From Gnetum montanum (taxonomy: Eukaryota; Streptophyta; Gnetopsida; Gnetales; Gnetaceae), in NCBI GenBank assembly GCA_015680685.1, contig MNCI01004329.1, positions 350,269 to 414,268 on the forward strand: DNA of 64,000 bases, in the 5' to 3' direction. The position numbers and the translations under genes are program-made. The notes beneath the pieces were generated by a model. That model saw nothing but the letters and a program-made list of their open reading frames with translations, was not told where the DNA came from and did not search any database. Shown here piece by piece: positions 32,939 to 45,372 of the stretch; the stretch's first letter is position 1, and each line of letters begins with the position of its first letter.

Positions 32939-33821
32939 TGATAAATCACGTTTTATCATAATAGAGATATCAAGCTTCTAATATCAAAGCTGTAGTATTA
33001 GATCACCAATGTTAGGGCACAAGCTTTGATGTCAGATATCTAATATCGCTCCACACATGCTAGCCTATAAATAAGACACTTAGGTGCATGATCAAACAAC
33101 TTTTCATTCCATCCTTAGGTAGACTCTTGTAGTTTTTTTTCATAGTTTAGCAATAGAGTGAATACCCGCAGTGTGATGTTAAGCAGATGTCCAGAGTCTT
33201 TATTCATCTGGAGTGTACTTGGGCATAGTTCATGATAGAAATAAATATTGAGATTACTTTCCATCATTGTAGCATCCACTTAGCTTTATTGTTTTACTTA
33301 GCATAATTCTTACTATTTTCCTAGTTTAATTAATTCAATTTCTAAGTACTTTACTTTCCTTGTTCATAGTAAAGTGGAAGGAGCACGATTGGTTTCAAGT
33401 GTTAAGTGTAATTGTTTAGTAACCAAGTAATGGTTTCACTTGATTTGCTTAGTACTAAACTCACTTGGTAATCCTAGTAATGGTTACATGAGCCCAAGGT
33501 GTGTACCACATCCCAGGAATGGATGTTCATCACTCTAGGCTAGAGTAGATTGTTTTACTATTTTCCTTAGATTTAGAATCATTTCCACACTTTATCATCA
33601 TAGCTAGGAGTTATGGCCTACCAACATCAATATATCATACATCTCACTGAGAGCTAAACCATACACATAGATTATGCTAGCTCCACATGGGAAGATAATG
33701 ATCCTAAACTTTAACTAATTACTAGCATAATCACATTGCCTTATCCACGGAATTTGATCAAGCTACACATGAACACTTGTATATCGTATGGTTGGGTGTT
33801 GGATTACTCCATTACTCATCA
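32939..33821 (+). repeat. 5' LTR of copy B
   Basis: The 883-bp LTR runs from TGATAAATCACG to TTACTCATCA. U3 contains GATATCAAG, AATATCAAAG, AGATATC and AATATCGC words before CTATAAATA (33065-33073). A degraded PBS follows at 33823-33840 (TGGCGTTATTCCTGAGGA; 12 of 18 bases match the tRNA-Asp type). Confidence 0.88.
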
Positions 33822-33955
33822 TTGGCGTTATTCCTGAGGATAAGTCAATGTATGCTAAGTAATTGATTTTACAAAGTTCATTGTGCCTAGAATACCAAGT
33901 CAAACTTTATAATTCTAAGACAAAGCACACTTAAATAAACATCTAAAAATACAAT

Positions 33956-35060
33956 ATGGCTTCAAACAAAAGTTCAACATCACCTACTAAGGAATAACGA
34001 AGAAGTAATGATAGAATTGAAGAAGAAGAAGATTGAAGTATGCCAATGTAGACAAGGATCTCATATGCTCATCATGATCCTTACTATCGTAACTTCACAT
34101 TCATCTTTCATCAAGATGACTAGTTAAGATGGAGGGATCTTCAAGAAAACATTATTCTACCACCAACGTTCAGTACCAATTATGCACCAAACTGCTCTTA
34201 AAGGGATGAAATTAAGTGAAGCACTTGACAAGTATCATGAAACTAAATACATTACCCAATGATATGAACCTACCAAGGAAAAGTTAAGAAAGGACCATGC
34301 GAGGTAGGCAAGACACGAACAAGACAAAGGAAAGATAGTTAATTCTACTGTGTGCTAGTATGAACATCCTAAGGGATGTTGTCTTGTTATGGTTAACTTG
34401 TAAGAATTTAGCGTATATGCACTCAATCTAAGCTTCATCAAAAAGCATATGCCTAGAAAATTGTCTTATCCTCAAGGTAATATCAAGCAAACCTTCCAAT
34501 TGACATATTATCCAAGTGAAGCCTACCCTCAACCACAAGAGAAATATCAACAATAGTGGCAATAGTCGCAGACATGGGCAATGCCACTACCAAGGTAACA
34601 ATATCCATATAGGTAACCAGACCCTTATGGATATTACGTTCAACATCCAATATCTCTTGGAAACACATTTTTTCTCCTTAGTATCCACTAGAATACTACA
34701 AACCTATTGCTCCGAGGATGGATCAGAGTTCTCATGCACATTTGCCAGTAGCTGGCCCATTAAATTCTCCTTTCAATCCTTTGTCACTAGGACCACCACT
34801 TGTTATGCAAGGGGAATTACCATCACAATCATAACAGAGGAGAGCTACAAGGGTAGTGAATATACAAGTAGAGGATCCTACTGGCAACATTAAGGACCAA
34901 ATAAGAAAACATCCTTTCTTTAGGACAAATCTTGAAAAGGCTTGTAGAGTCAAAACTTCATCAAGATCAACTTCTCCTACATCAGATCCACCTACCAAGA
35001 ACAAGCTTCCTACATTGTTCAACAAAAACATGCAAATTGTCATGCTTACAAAAATAGTCA
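33956..35060 (+). pseudogene. gag remnant of copy B
   Basis: It starts MASNKSSTSPTKE. FTFIFHQDD.LRWRDLQENI matches element 1. A knuckle-like VC-stop-YEHPKGC lies near 34350. Stops and frame changes are common. Confidence 0.65.
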
Positions 35061-35079
35061 TAAACTAGATTAAGACAAG

Positions 35080-35577
35080 GCCACTCACTAAGAAGAGAAT
35101 TGGTCTAGGAGTTCCATTGATCTATTTACGAGTAAATGAAAATTTTCCATGCAAAGCTTCCACCATGCTTGATATGTTCCATGGAAAATTTCACCTTGGA
35201 ACCTTCCACCATTGAAAATTTTCACCATGCTTGATATGCTTAATATGTTCCATGGAAAATTTACTAGAACCAGGTTCCAAGGTGAAACATATCAAGCATG
35301 AAACCTTCCACCATTGAAGGAATGTAATATCTAGTTGAAGCTTGTAAATCAATCTGTTGCCATTCCCTTGGAAAAGATTGAGGACATGGTGATCATTGTT
35401 AATGGGTGGTCTTATTTGGCAGACTTTCTAGTAGTTGATGTGATAGATGTTGATAAAAAAACTCCAATTATCATGGGGAGAGCATGGCTTAGCACAATCG
35501 ATGCTAAGTTTAGTATGAGAGATCTATCTATTAAGATCTTTAAGGAGGATAAGTATGGAGCCATACACATGTAGCGA
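35080..35577 (+). pseudogene. protease remnant of copy B with local inversion
   Basis: Retropepsin-like end: IPLEKIEDMVIIVNGWSYLA, then IIMGRAWLSTIDAKFSMRDL to a TAG at 35572-35574. The part that should carry the Asp-Ser-Gly site is scrambled: TTTCACCTTGGAACCT (35189-35204) recurs inverted at 35272-35287, and CATGCTTGATATGTT (35164) recurs inverted at 35286-35300. Confidence 0.7.
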
Positions 35578-37540
35578 ATTTCATGAATTCTTGCGGAAAG
35601 AGAAGGGTGTAGTCATGGACCGATCATTCAAAACATCAACATAGTCACCATACCAGTCCACAACAACAGTGAAAAACAAGTGTATGCAAAAGAAAGAGCA
35701 AGGACCACCAAATCAAAAGACACCCTGTGGCCAACAACTAAGAACCTTCAATTGTCCAAAATATGCATGAAATAATTTGACTCATTTATTACTTCAAATT
35801 CTAAGAAAATGACTCTAACTAAGGATCCAAAATGAAATTAATAACTCATAATCATACACCAATAGGAAAAGAAACTAAGGACTTAGATGATCAAAACTTA
35901 ACTACCATCAAGATCACATTGGATAATAATAGAAGAGTTAAATCAATAAAGATGGTAAGTGAATCACCTAAAATGTATTATCCAAGAGACCTAGGAAGCA
36001 TTTTCTGAACACTTGCCCATGAGTTCAATCATGGGAGAGACACTATACCTTGATTTCAAAATTAATAAGTGCTTTTCCATATTTTTTGTTTTACACTTCT
36101 TTTTACTTATCCTATTTCTTGATACAATTTTTCCCATTCTTTTATATCTTTCACACTCTTTGACATCTTTTGATTCTTTCACATTCTTCATTTCTTAAAT
36201 TTTTTATATTCTTTAACATTTTTCATTCTTTGATATCTTTTGTTCTTTACACCTTTTAATACTATCTTTTTCATACTTTATTTCTATTTCCTTTGTACAT
36301 AATTGCTAATTGTTAATAAGACACATTAAGAATAAAGGCAAGATGTAGTCCAATAAGGTGAAGATTTCTCTATGTTATCAAGTTACAAGGAACTAATTAT
36401 TCAAATAGTGAGCCCACACCATCCATTCCATTAATAAGAGGTTCTTACCATGGCCATAATGATATTCTTTTTCATCATACAACTAAGAATAAACCTGTGA
36501 TCATTATGCCTAGACCAAAAAGTGAAGAACCAAGTGGGAATGAAAAGGGTGTGACATTAAGGGGATTTTTGGACTCTCTTGGACTACTTTTGTAAGTTTT
36601 TTCATGTTGTTAAAGTTGTATTATGTCCTTGTAGATCTATCGAAAAATGGGAGTAAGAGTAAAATAAGTGCTATCTTAAAAGGTTAACATATAAAAAATA
36701 AATAAAGAGCATAGAATAAATTTTTGGGGGTCCCACTGGAAAGACATGTTACCCATGCTTGAAGGTAGGTCGCCTCTTAGAAATCTAAAAGAAAAAGAAG
36801 TGCCATGAATAAACTCCTTCCTTAGACAATACGCCAAGTAACAATACTCTTTGCAATTATGGTAGTCTTATAGCTATAAATCCAAGAGATGAAACAATGT
36901 GATGTCACTAGAATCTGGTTTAGACTTGGTTTGAATCTTGAATAGGAAGGTTGGTGATTACTTTAACCACTAATAAAACAAAAGAATTTATTATGCTTAT
37001 GGTAAGATACCTCACATCTCGATTTCTGCAATCCATTTTAAGTCCATCTCATCTCATTGTAAGAATAGTCATAACTTGTGGTTTGGTATAACATAATGTA
37101 ATTTTCTCAATTTGGTGGTACTAACATGTGTGTTTTGCTAAATAGGTATGTGTCACATTCAACTCCTTAAGTGCTTAAGCATGGTTATACAAGGGCATTA
37201 AGGGTTGGAGCTTACTTTGGGGTTGACCCACTTGTTACACTATTATATCCTATACCTACCAAGCAATTCCACATCATCTTAAACCTTCCAGCATCAACAA
37301 ACATCCATAAAACTTCTCCTATCATTCAAAGCATCCATTCTGACACCACGGATTCATTACTCTTTTTATCCATCTTATGAACTTTCATAGCCCAAGATTC
37401 CTTCTCTACACACTATTTGTGCCATATTTTTTGAAGACACATGCATCATCTACCATCCAAGGCCCTTTGATATTACTTTAAACCTTCATAACATTCACTA
37501 AGAATCAATTATCCTCAAAAATTAATGGAAAATGAAAATT
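35578..37540 (+). other. pol deletion scar and spacer of copy B
   Basis: The first 420 bp are unassigned. TCATGGGAGAGACACTATACC (about 36028) sits where element 1 has its internal purine tract. A T-rich tract (36070-36290) with repeated TTCTTTGACATCTTTT-like words follows. The rest aligns with the spacers of A and C in opposite orientation. No gene. Confidence 0.55.
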
Positions 37541-38141
37541 TTAGGCCCCAATATCAAGTCCACAATATCGAGTCAAATAAAAACTATATATATGCAAACA
37601 CTTAGCCAAATTTTCCATATTTTTCCATTTAAGACTAAGGGAGCTTTTTAAATTTTCTTCTCTAATTAGAGCTCTAACCTCCTAGCTTTCCTCAACCATA
37701 TCTTACACGTCATCACTTCGATTTCCATGATTTTAAAATCTATTTGATCTTTTAGTGCTCAACTTAGTCATGGGAGGTGCTAGTGAGGAAAATCTAAGCC
37801 ATTTTTTCAAAAATTGCTAACACCCAAAAGGTATTTTAAGAGTAAGGATGAAAGGAAACTTGAATTTTTAATGAAACATCAATCATATTAATGTCATAAC
37901 ACTTAACTAATGACTCTTAAGGAACCATAACCATCATTACAAGCCACAAATATGAACAAAATAGACAATTGTGAAGTGTTATAAGAAAATCAACACTTAT
38001 GGGGTAACTTTTTGAAATTTTTCTAACTCTACAATCACAATAAACTAAGAACTTAATGTAACTAAGGGTATGAGTAAGGTATGAAATAGTTAAGAATATG
38101 TAAAAATACCTTAAGTAAATTTAAATCCTTAATGATTGCAG
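37541..38141 (+). promoter_or_regulatory. internal promoter, leader and 63-bp intron candidate, copy B
   Basis: CAATATCAAG and CAATATCGAG (37549-37572) precede CTATATATATGC (TATA at 37584-37593), mirroring the AATATCAAAG/AATATCGC words of this copy's LTR. The leader shares ACTAAGGGAG.TTTTT..TTTTC with element 1. A donor AAG|GTATGA at 38079 and acceptor TGATTGCAG at 38141 bound 63 bp ending at the ORF3 ATG. Confidence 0.5.
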
Positions 38142-40883
38142 ATGGCCCCAAAGAGAGGAGCACAAGGAGAACCCTCACAAGGTGTAAGTAAACAACCAAG
38201 AGGCCAAGGTAGATGTTGAACCAGAGGACAAGAACCAAAACACGAGATGCAAGAAACCCAACCATTTAGTATTCATCAAGAAATTCCTACTACGAGATAA
38301 TCAATCCAAGGAGAGGTAGAGAAACCACAAGTGCAATGACAATGCCTCATGTTGTCATAAGATAGCGTACAAGCTATTCAAGAGAGTTCAATTCTAACCA
38401 CCATTATTGTGGATATGAACTTTGGCTTGTTCATGGAATTCACTCCAGAGGTAGTAAAGACACAACTTAAGGCATCACCACTATGGCCTATCATATCTGA
38501 TAGTCATGAATGATACCTTGGGGAAACCTATTTAGTTCTAGAATAATAAGGAAGAGGGCACCATAGTCAACATTAAAGGAGTCTCTATCTCATACTCAGT
38601 CAAGGTAATAACAAAAGCTCTGAACATACCAAATGAAGGGGCAAAAATAGCACACCTGTCCACAAGATTAGATGCTAAAACTAGGAAATTAAGGCTAAAA
38701 CAGGCATATGGCCAGGAAGATAAGGAATATAGTGAACTAAATTTGGAGAAGAAAATCTATTTCAAAATTGGCACTTATCACTTGTTCCAAGCCAAAGGAC
38801 TAAATAAGTTGTCCACTTATGTAGCCAAAGGATGTGCAATCCTGATGCGGAAATATAACATAAATATTGCACAAATCTACTTCATGAAACTTCAAAGGCA
38901 GTTTGAAGAAAGAAAGGTAGGGAAGCCAACACTTCCATTCCCTTGCCTTATCAAGAAGCTGTTCAAGTGAGCCAAAATCTTGGGATATACTAATGACATT
39001 CCCAGGAGAGCCCAAAATGCTTCATATGTTGAATTACTCAAACCAGCACCACCTAGAAAGGATCAGGGTGAAGAGCAACAAGAACAAGAGCAAGAGCAAC
39101 AACAAGTGTAACAATAACAACAACAACAATAGCAAGAGCAACATGAGTAACAACAACAAGTTCCTCAACCACCACCATAGGACTATATACCATTCATGAA
39201 TCAGCTACAACAAATTGCAAAGACCATTAATTGGGGAACAAGAAAGGAAGCCAACCTCTATAGAGTTATCAACAATGCCATATAGCCCAAAATTTTTGTT
39301 GATCTTAGAAGTAGATAGATCTCACTACAGTGAAGAGGAGGGAATCAATGGTCATAACAAATCTCTAGGAATGTTGCATCATTTCAAGTGATGTTAGAAC
39401 TAGAGAAGGAGTCACAATTATGGTAATGTAGCACTAGGTTGTCGCAGGAGTAGCATAGGTGATCATAGATCACATCAAAAAATATTTCAATGTATCTATT
39501 ATGCCACTAGCAAATCTAACTAGAGATGCTTAGATGTTAGTCGAAACCTCACTGACCCCTGCTAACCATGAAGATGTGCTTGATTAACTACTGCAAACTG
39601 AGCAACTATAAACAACACTTTTCAACATCCCAAGTGATGTCACTGTAGTATAGTCAAAATTGATCACTACTAAAGGAAAATTGGTCATGGAAAAAACTAG
39701 GGCAGAGCATGTAGAAGAAAAAATCCATAGACTCCAAGAAGAGCTCGCAACCCTAAGAGATAAACATAGAGATCCTACATAATTTGTTGTACCTGATCAA
39801 ATAGAACAATTTAGGATAGAGCAGATGAACAACTTGATTGAGGAAAATAAACAAATGGCAATGGAGAAGGAGAAAGTGATGTGGAATGCCTTTGTAGCAA
39901 AAGCACAAATGTATGCACATGCTAAGGCACTCATCGTAGCCAAAGAAGAAAACAAATAGCTTACTTCCAACAATATGAGGTTAACCATTGTAGAAAAACA
40001 TAAAAACATCTTTGAAAAAAGCATCCACCAGGTAAGAGAACAACTAGTGAGGATCAACCAAGACATGAGCTGCCTCATAAGATAAAATAGAATCCTCTCC
40101 ATAAAAGAGGTACATGCCACCCATTAAGAGTTAATCATTGAAATCAATGCATGACAAAACAAGAAAAAGAAACACAAAAGGCTCAAGGAACACTTCTTTG
40201 ATCAAGTGGGAATGTACAAAAAGATCAATGAGAAAGAGATCTAGATGGCCAAAGCTAGAATCAACTCCATCTTAGCACAAAATCTTGAATGGCATCCCAT
40301 CTTGGATAGCTATGCCCACATCCACCAAGTGGAAGAGCAAAATAAAGACTTGTAGATCAAAGACCTACAAGAGTACATGGGGTTAGCTAACCTTCGTTAC
40401 GCTAACTTGGCCATGTTAATAACAAGTTGGCCCAAAAATGAGCTAGAAGAGCAAGTAGCAACCACATACACATTATACAAGAAAGAGTTTGCAGATCGTA
40501 AAGATGCTTTATAGAAACTCCAAGTGGCAAACTCTAAATTAGAAGCAATCAAGGCTAGCTACCAAGGGTAGAAAGATGTCACAACAAACCTAGCTAGAAG
40601 ATTAATTGATTATCATGAGTTATGTGAGAATGCTAGAGCATTTGAAAAGGAGAGGAGGTAGTTTGTAGCTTGGTATGTTAAGGCTAATCGAATGTTTTTG
40701 TAGCTACTGTGCCCATGGGCTGTACCCACTCCATCACACACTACACAACAAGCATGAATGGTACATGACCCAATAACGGAGGAGGAAAAACTTCAAGTGC
40801 TCCTGAATCAATACAAGTTCTAGAAGCTTGGCAACAAGGGAAAGCAACTAATGGAGGAGCCACTGCCACCAAGAACTACCTAG
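38142..40883 (+). pseudogene. ORF3 of copy B
   Basis: It starts MAPKRGAQGEPSQGVSKQPR and ends PPRTT-stop at 40883: 2742 bp, within three bases of copy C. The domain part has LKASPLWPII and WYLGETY, then FKIGTYHLFQAKGLNKLSTY (38760) and LPFPCLIKKLFK. A Gln/Asn-rich hinge coded by CAA/AAC repeats (39070-39180) and a long coiled coil with MGLANLRYANLAMLI (about 40380) follow. Many stops, mostly TAG from CAG or TGG. Confidence 0.72.
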
Positions 40884-41080
40884 ACTACATCAAGCTTCAC
40901 CAAATTTTTTTTTTATTAGAATTATCATGTCATGTCTTGTGTAAACTTTTTATAAAACACCACTATGGCATTTGAAAAGTCATGTATATAGTACTCAATG
41001 TCATGTAAATCTACCTTCTAATTTTGTAAGGAACTCTATCCTCATTTTTATTTAACTTGAGGATGAATTTTTAGTCAATC

Positions 41081-41974
41081 GTGGGGGTATGATAAACCAC
41101 ATTTTGTCACAGTAATGATATTGGGCATCTGATATTGGAGCTGCAATATTAGATCCTTGACATTGGGACACGAGCTTCAATGTTGGATATATAATATTGC
41201 TCAGCACATGTCAACCTATAAGTAAGACACTTAGATGCATAGTCAAACAACTTTTCATTCCATCCTTAACTAGACTCTTGCAGTTTGTTTTCATAGTTTA
41301 GTAATAGAGTGAATGCCTGCAGTGTGATGTTGAGTAGTTGTCTAGAGTCTTTATTCGAGTGAAGTGTCCTTGGGCATAGTTCATGACAAAAATAAAGATC
41401 AAGATTACTTTTCATCATTGCAGCATCCACTTAGCTTTATTATTTTACTTAGCATAACTCTTACCATTTTTCTAGTTTAATCAGTTACATTTCTAAGTAC
41501 TTTACTTTCCTTGTTCATAGTAAAGTAGAATGAGTATGACTAGTTTCGAGCATTAAGTGTAATCATTTAGTAACCCATTAGTGGTTTCACTTAATTTACT
41601 CAATAGTGAACTCACTTGGTAATCCTAGTAATGGTTACATGGGCCCAAGGCATATACACTAAGCCAAGAACAGATGTTCATTACTCTAGGCTAGAGTAGA
41701 TTATTTTACCATTTTCATTAGATTTAGAATCATTTCCATGCTTTACCATCATAGCTAGGAGTTTTGGCCTACCAACATCAATATATCATACACCTCACTA
41801 AGAGCTATACCATATGCATAGATTATATTAGCCCCATGTGGGAAGACATTGATCTTGAACTTTAACCAATTACTAGCATAATCACATTGCCTTGTCCATG
41901 GAATTCGACTAAGCTACGTGTGAACACTCATATCTCATATAGTTGGATATCTCATATCTCATATAGTTGGGTGT
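41081..41974 (+). repeat. polypurine tract and truncated 3' LTR of copy B
   Basis: GTGGGGGTA (41081-41089) precedes the LTR start TGATAAACC at 41090. The LTR follows the 5' LTR up to GTTGGGTGTAG at 41974, where the last 20-25 bp are missing. The end also contains a short duplication of ATCTCATATAGTTGG. Confidence 0.82.
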
Positions 41975-42304
41975 AGACGCTCGTAATCAAGTCGTACTTG
42001 TGCGCACTAGGAAAGCAGTAAATAAACAACAATAAAACCATGTACTGCAAGGTTTATCCAATCAAGTTCGTCTTTATTGCCGTACACAACTTGGGTTCAG
42101 GTTACAAGCTGCTCGAATAAAGAGCCGTTCACTCTAGGACTCCTACTGCGGGCACATGGGAAAAATTCTAACTCTGGAGTGATCAATCTGCCAGAGCTTC
42201 GCTACTTCTAGCCAGGATTGGGAAATGAGGGGAGTGTCGCCTCTTATTTATAGATATGGCGGCGGACCGCAATATCGCGACACAGTGCATGTCGCGTCTC
42301 ATCA
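41975..42304 (-). repeat. LTR fragment of the solo-LTR subfamily
   Basis: In reverse orientation. The right end CGCGTCTCATCA (42293-42304) is the complement of the LTR start TGATGAGACGCG seen at 28566. It contains CTTTATTGCCGTACACAAC and the CTCTTATTTATAGA TATA complement. Its other end is missing and abuts the broken LTR of copy B directly. Confidence 0.75.
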
Positions 42305-42906
42305 CTAAGTATATCGAAAACATAAAGCTATTCTAGCCTATGTCAATAAGTATTTGTTCCTTGTTTTCCATACACATCCTAGGATGATGTAATTGTTACT
42401 AGGATTATCAAGTAACTTTACTACTAAGCAAATCAAGCAAAGTCACTACTAGGTCACCAAATAATTACATTTTATGTTTAAAACTAGTCATGCTCATTTT
42501 TCCTTATTAATGAACATTGCAATAATAAATGACTTAAGAAATGTAAATGACATAATAAAAGTAAACAACATGGAAAAGTCTATTCTATGTGATATGCTAC
42601 AATGATGAAGAACAATCTCGATCTTTATTACTATTCATGAATTATATCCAAGAACAACCCACTTGAATAAAGATTTCATACAACTGTAATTCACTACACT
42701 GCGGGCATTCACAACTAACTCTAACTTCAAGAAAACAAACTACAAGAATTTCGCTAAGTGTTGGACTCAAACTTGTTTTCAACACGATCATGAGTTTGTA
42801 TTTATAGGCATGACCATGGCCCACTACATCATATTTACAATGACCTATATTGGGGTACAATATCACATCTACGATATTGTAGTCCTAAAAATCAAATATT
42901 TTATCA
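42305..42906 (-). repeat. second reverse LTR fragment
   Basis: This partial LTR of a different subfamily ends ATATTTTATCA at 42906 (complement of TGATAAA). It contains TATTTATAGGC and GGTACAATATCACATC. Its 3' end, on the left, is missing. Confidence 0.65.
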
Positions 42907-43350
42907 TTTCTCAAACTTGGCTATACAATGTTAATAAAAAATATAATCTAATGAGACCATTTTTTGGACAATTAATAAATAAGTCTCAATTTCAATTAAT
43001 AAATAAGTCTTGTTTCAATTAAAATGTTTAAGTATAATAAATTCTCAAGTTAAAAGTCCTTTAATTATGTCTTAGTTCTGTGTTTTAATTATATTAATCC
43101 CACATTATTTATGGGTGGAATGCTTTCTATCCAAATCTATATACAAAAGTGAGTTGCATGAAATTGCATCAAGTTGAAGAAGTTAAGGGCATCGAGTCAG
43201 TGAGCCCAAAAAGTACTTTTAAAGCCTCTATCATATACTAAGTTATGAGCTCTTGTAATTAGAGTTGAATTTAAATGAAGTAAAGCATCTTCTCCAAAAT
43301 AATAATAATGATAAATAATAAATAAATAAATAATCCTTTGTTTTTCATTA
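42907..43350. other. AT-rich DNA with ATAA microsatellite
   Basis: No gene. A short duplicated TTTCAATTAATAAATAAGTC word occurs near 42970-43020, and an AATAATAAATAAATAAATAA tract near 43300-43330. Confidence 0.5.
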
Positions 43351-43351
43351 G

Positions 43352-44650
43352 TCTATTTCACTTCATTATTTTTTTTTTGATTCCTCCATAGTTTCATCTT
43401 TTTCCAATTTAAATCTGCAAATTTTGTAAACCTAGAACAAGTTTGAGGCTCCAAAGGTATGAGATCCTACTTCAAAAATATTTTCATTGTATGATCTTGT
43501 TAGTGATATGAATCCATTTCACTTTGTTCTTTTGGTTTAATTCCTTCATAGTTTCACTTTTTCCCAATTTATATATGCAAATTCTACTCTCCTAGAACAA
43601 GTTCCAGGCTACAAATATATGAGATCATGCTTTTGCAAGAAGATTTATGGTATGATCTTATAGTGGTATTAAAGTAAAAGGTTCAAAGGAATTACTGCTA
43701 CAAATCAAATAAGAACATTTTATTAAAGTGTTTGATGATTCCAAAAGTTCCAAAACTTCACATATTAGACCCATGTGATGGAATGTTGAGAAACTTGGAG
43801 AAATTTGCTTGTGGATACACACAAGTAGATAATAGATAGACTAGAGCATAATTTTTTCAATGACATAAAGTATAAGAAGGCCTTGATTATCATTTTGCAA
43901 ATTAAAGATTTGAACATCTTCATAATTGATGATCTCATATCATAGCTAAGAGTTTGGAGAAACTAAAAATCATAGAAATCTTATCATATAATGTCACATT
44001 TATTAGTAGAAATTAGGAAGGCTTACATAAAATTAATCAATAAGGAGAAATTTTAAATTCACAATGAAAAAGAGGGTATTAAGAATATAAATTTTATCCA
44101 TAAAGAGGAGGTCAAAGAAAATAGTCAGAAGGAAGTAGACATTTTCCAAGAATTGAGTGATTGAATTTTACAAGATGAAGACATTGGCAAGGAGGAATAA
44201 AAATTATGATATCCAAACTACAACAAAGTTGATCATACAAAGTTAGATGCTGCTGGAATATTAGCTTTTCCAAGATTTCACAAGTTGGTTCATTATAGGC
44301 ACATGAAATGTAGCAAAAGTATGTTAATGAATCCTTAGATGAAAAGATTTAAATGAGTTTAAGAATATGGAGTTGCAAATTATTTAGCTTTAGTATTAGA
44401 AAAAAAAATTTATTCATTAATATAGATTATTGATAATGGTTGTTCAAATCACATGATGTCACATAAGGAGATGTTTGTGATGTTTAAATCCATAGATTTG
44501 GGTTCTAGTAAAGTTGGTGATAGTGAACATGTTAGGATAGAAGGAATTGATAACATGAAATTGTAGTTGAAGAATGGTAATTACATTAATCTTTATGATG
44601 TATTTTATGTGCCAAACTTATCAAATTCATTACTTTCAATTAGGTAGATG
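43352..44650 (+). mobile_element. decayed Ty1/copia 5' part: LTR repeat, PBS, gag, protease
   Basis: Two 160-bp imperfect repeats (43352-43500 and 43513-43663; shared TCATAGTTTCA and CCTAGAACAAGTT) end at TGGTATTAAAGTA (43664-43676), which equals the copia initiator-tRNA site TGGTATCAGAGCA with three transitions. Gag-like text follows: LIIILQIKDLN (43870) and RFHKLVHYRHMKC, a degraded knuckle (44270). The protease-like region is at 44420-44640: IIDNGCSNHMMSHKEMFVMF, EHVRIEGIDNMKL and LYDVFYVPNLSNSLLSI. Stops are common and the pol genes are absent. Confidence 0.7.
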
Positions 44651-45283
44651 ATTTCTAGATAGGATTTCATTTTTTTTTTCATTTTATAATGTCTTTCACT
44701 TTGTTCTCAAGAAAGCATGCACTTTCAACATAAAGAGAAATAAGATATGTAAAACTAGGATTGAAAATAAGTCTATCTCTCTTTTGATGTTAATGTTACA
44801 ATTTGATTTTGTACTTAAATTTTAAAAGAAACTATTTTTTTGGTTATATTGTTTGAAATACAAAAAAATTGTAATTGTATTGAAAATGAAATGTAGTACA
44901 AAATAATATTTGCTTTGCACTTCTGAATTTGCATATTTGGGAGAAGAGCATAAAAACTTCCGTAGGGGCCCATTAACCTAACACTAATGCATGCGTATTT
45001 GATGACCATCATCCACCATGCATATGTTTTTTTTTTCTTTTTTTGGGTTCTAGAAACAAATATTTAAATAGTATAGAAAAAATTTTCTTTCATAATTGAG
45101 GCTAGTAAGCTAGTATAAAAAACAATGTCATTTGCAATTGAGGTAAGTAAACTAGTGGTATGCACTACAAAAAATAAAAGAGAGCTTATAACTTCAATAT
45201 GTTTGTTTTTTGAATTTTCCTTATTGCTATGGAAAAACAATTCAACATGCTTTAGCATGCATGTTTATATGTATGTATGCTCA
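44651..45283. other. no recognisable feature
   Basis: AT-rich sequence between the copia relic and the LINE. Short frames only. Confidence 0.5.
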
Positions 45284-45372
45284 CATTTGATATGCATAAG
45301 CATAGGTTGGCATTAATTTTCAATAAAGTCCTAAGGAAGCTCGTAGGCTCTTTCTTTGTGTAGTTGTTCTTG

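Larger units (their letters stand above)
32939..41974 (+). mobile_element. copy B: pol-less Athila-type element
   Basis: A forward element with a complete 5' LTR, PBS, gag, protease, spacer, ORF3, polypurine tract and a 3' LTR cut at 41974. RT, RNase H and integrase are absent: only about 410 bp separate the protease end (35577) from the spacer start. ORF3 and the spacer signals are retained. It could have moved only with enzymes from a relative. It is full of stops and now inert. Confidence 0.88.
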
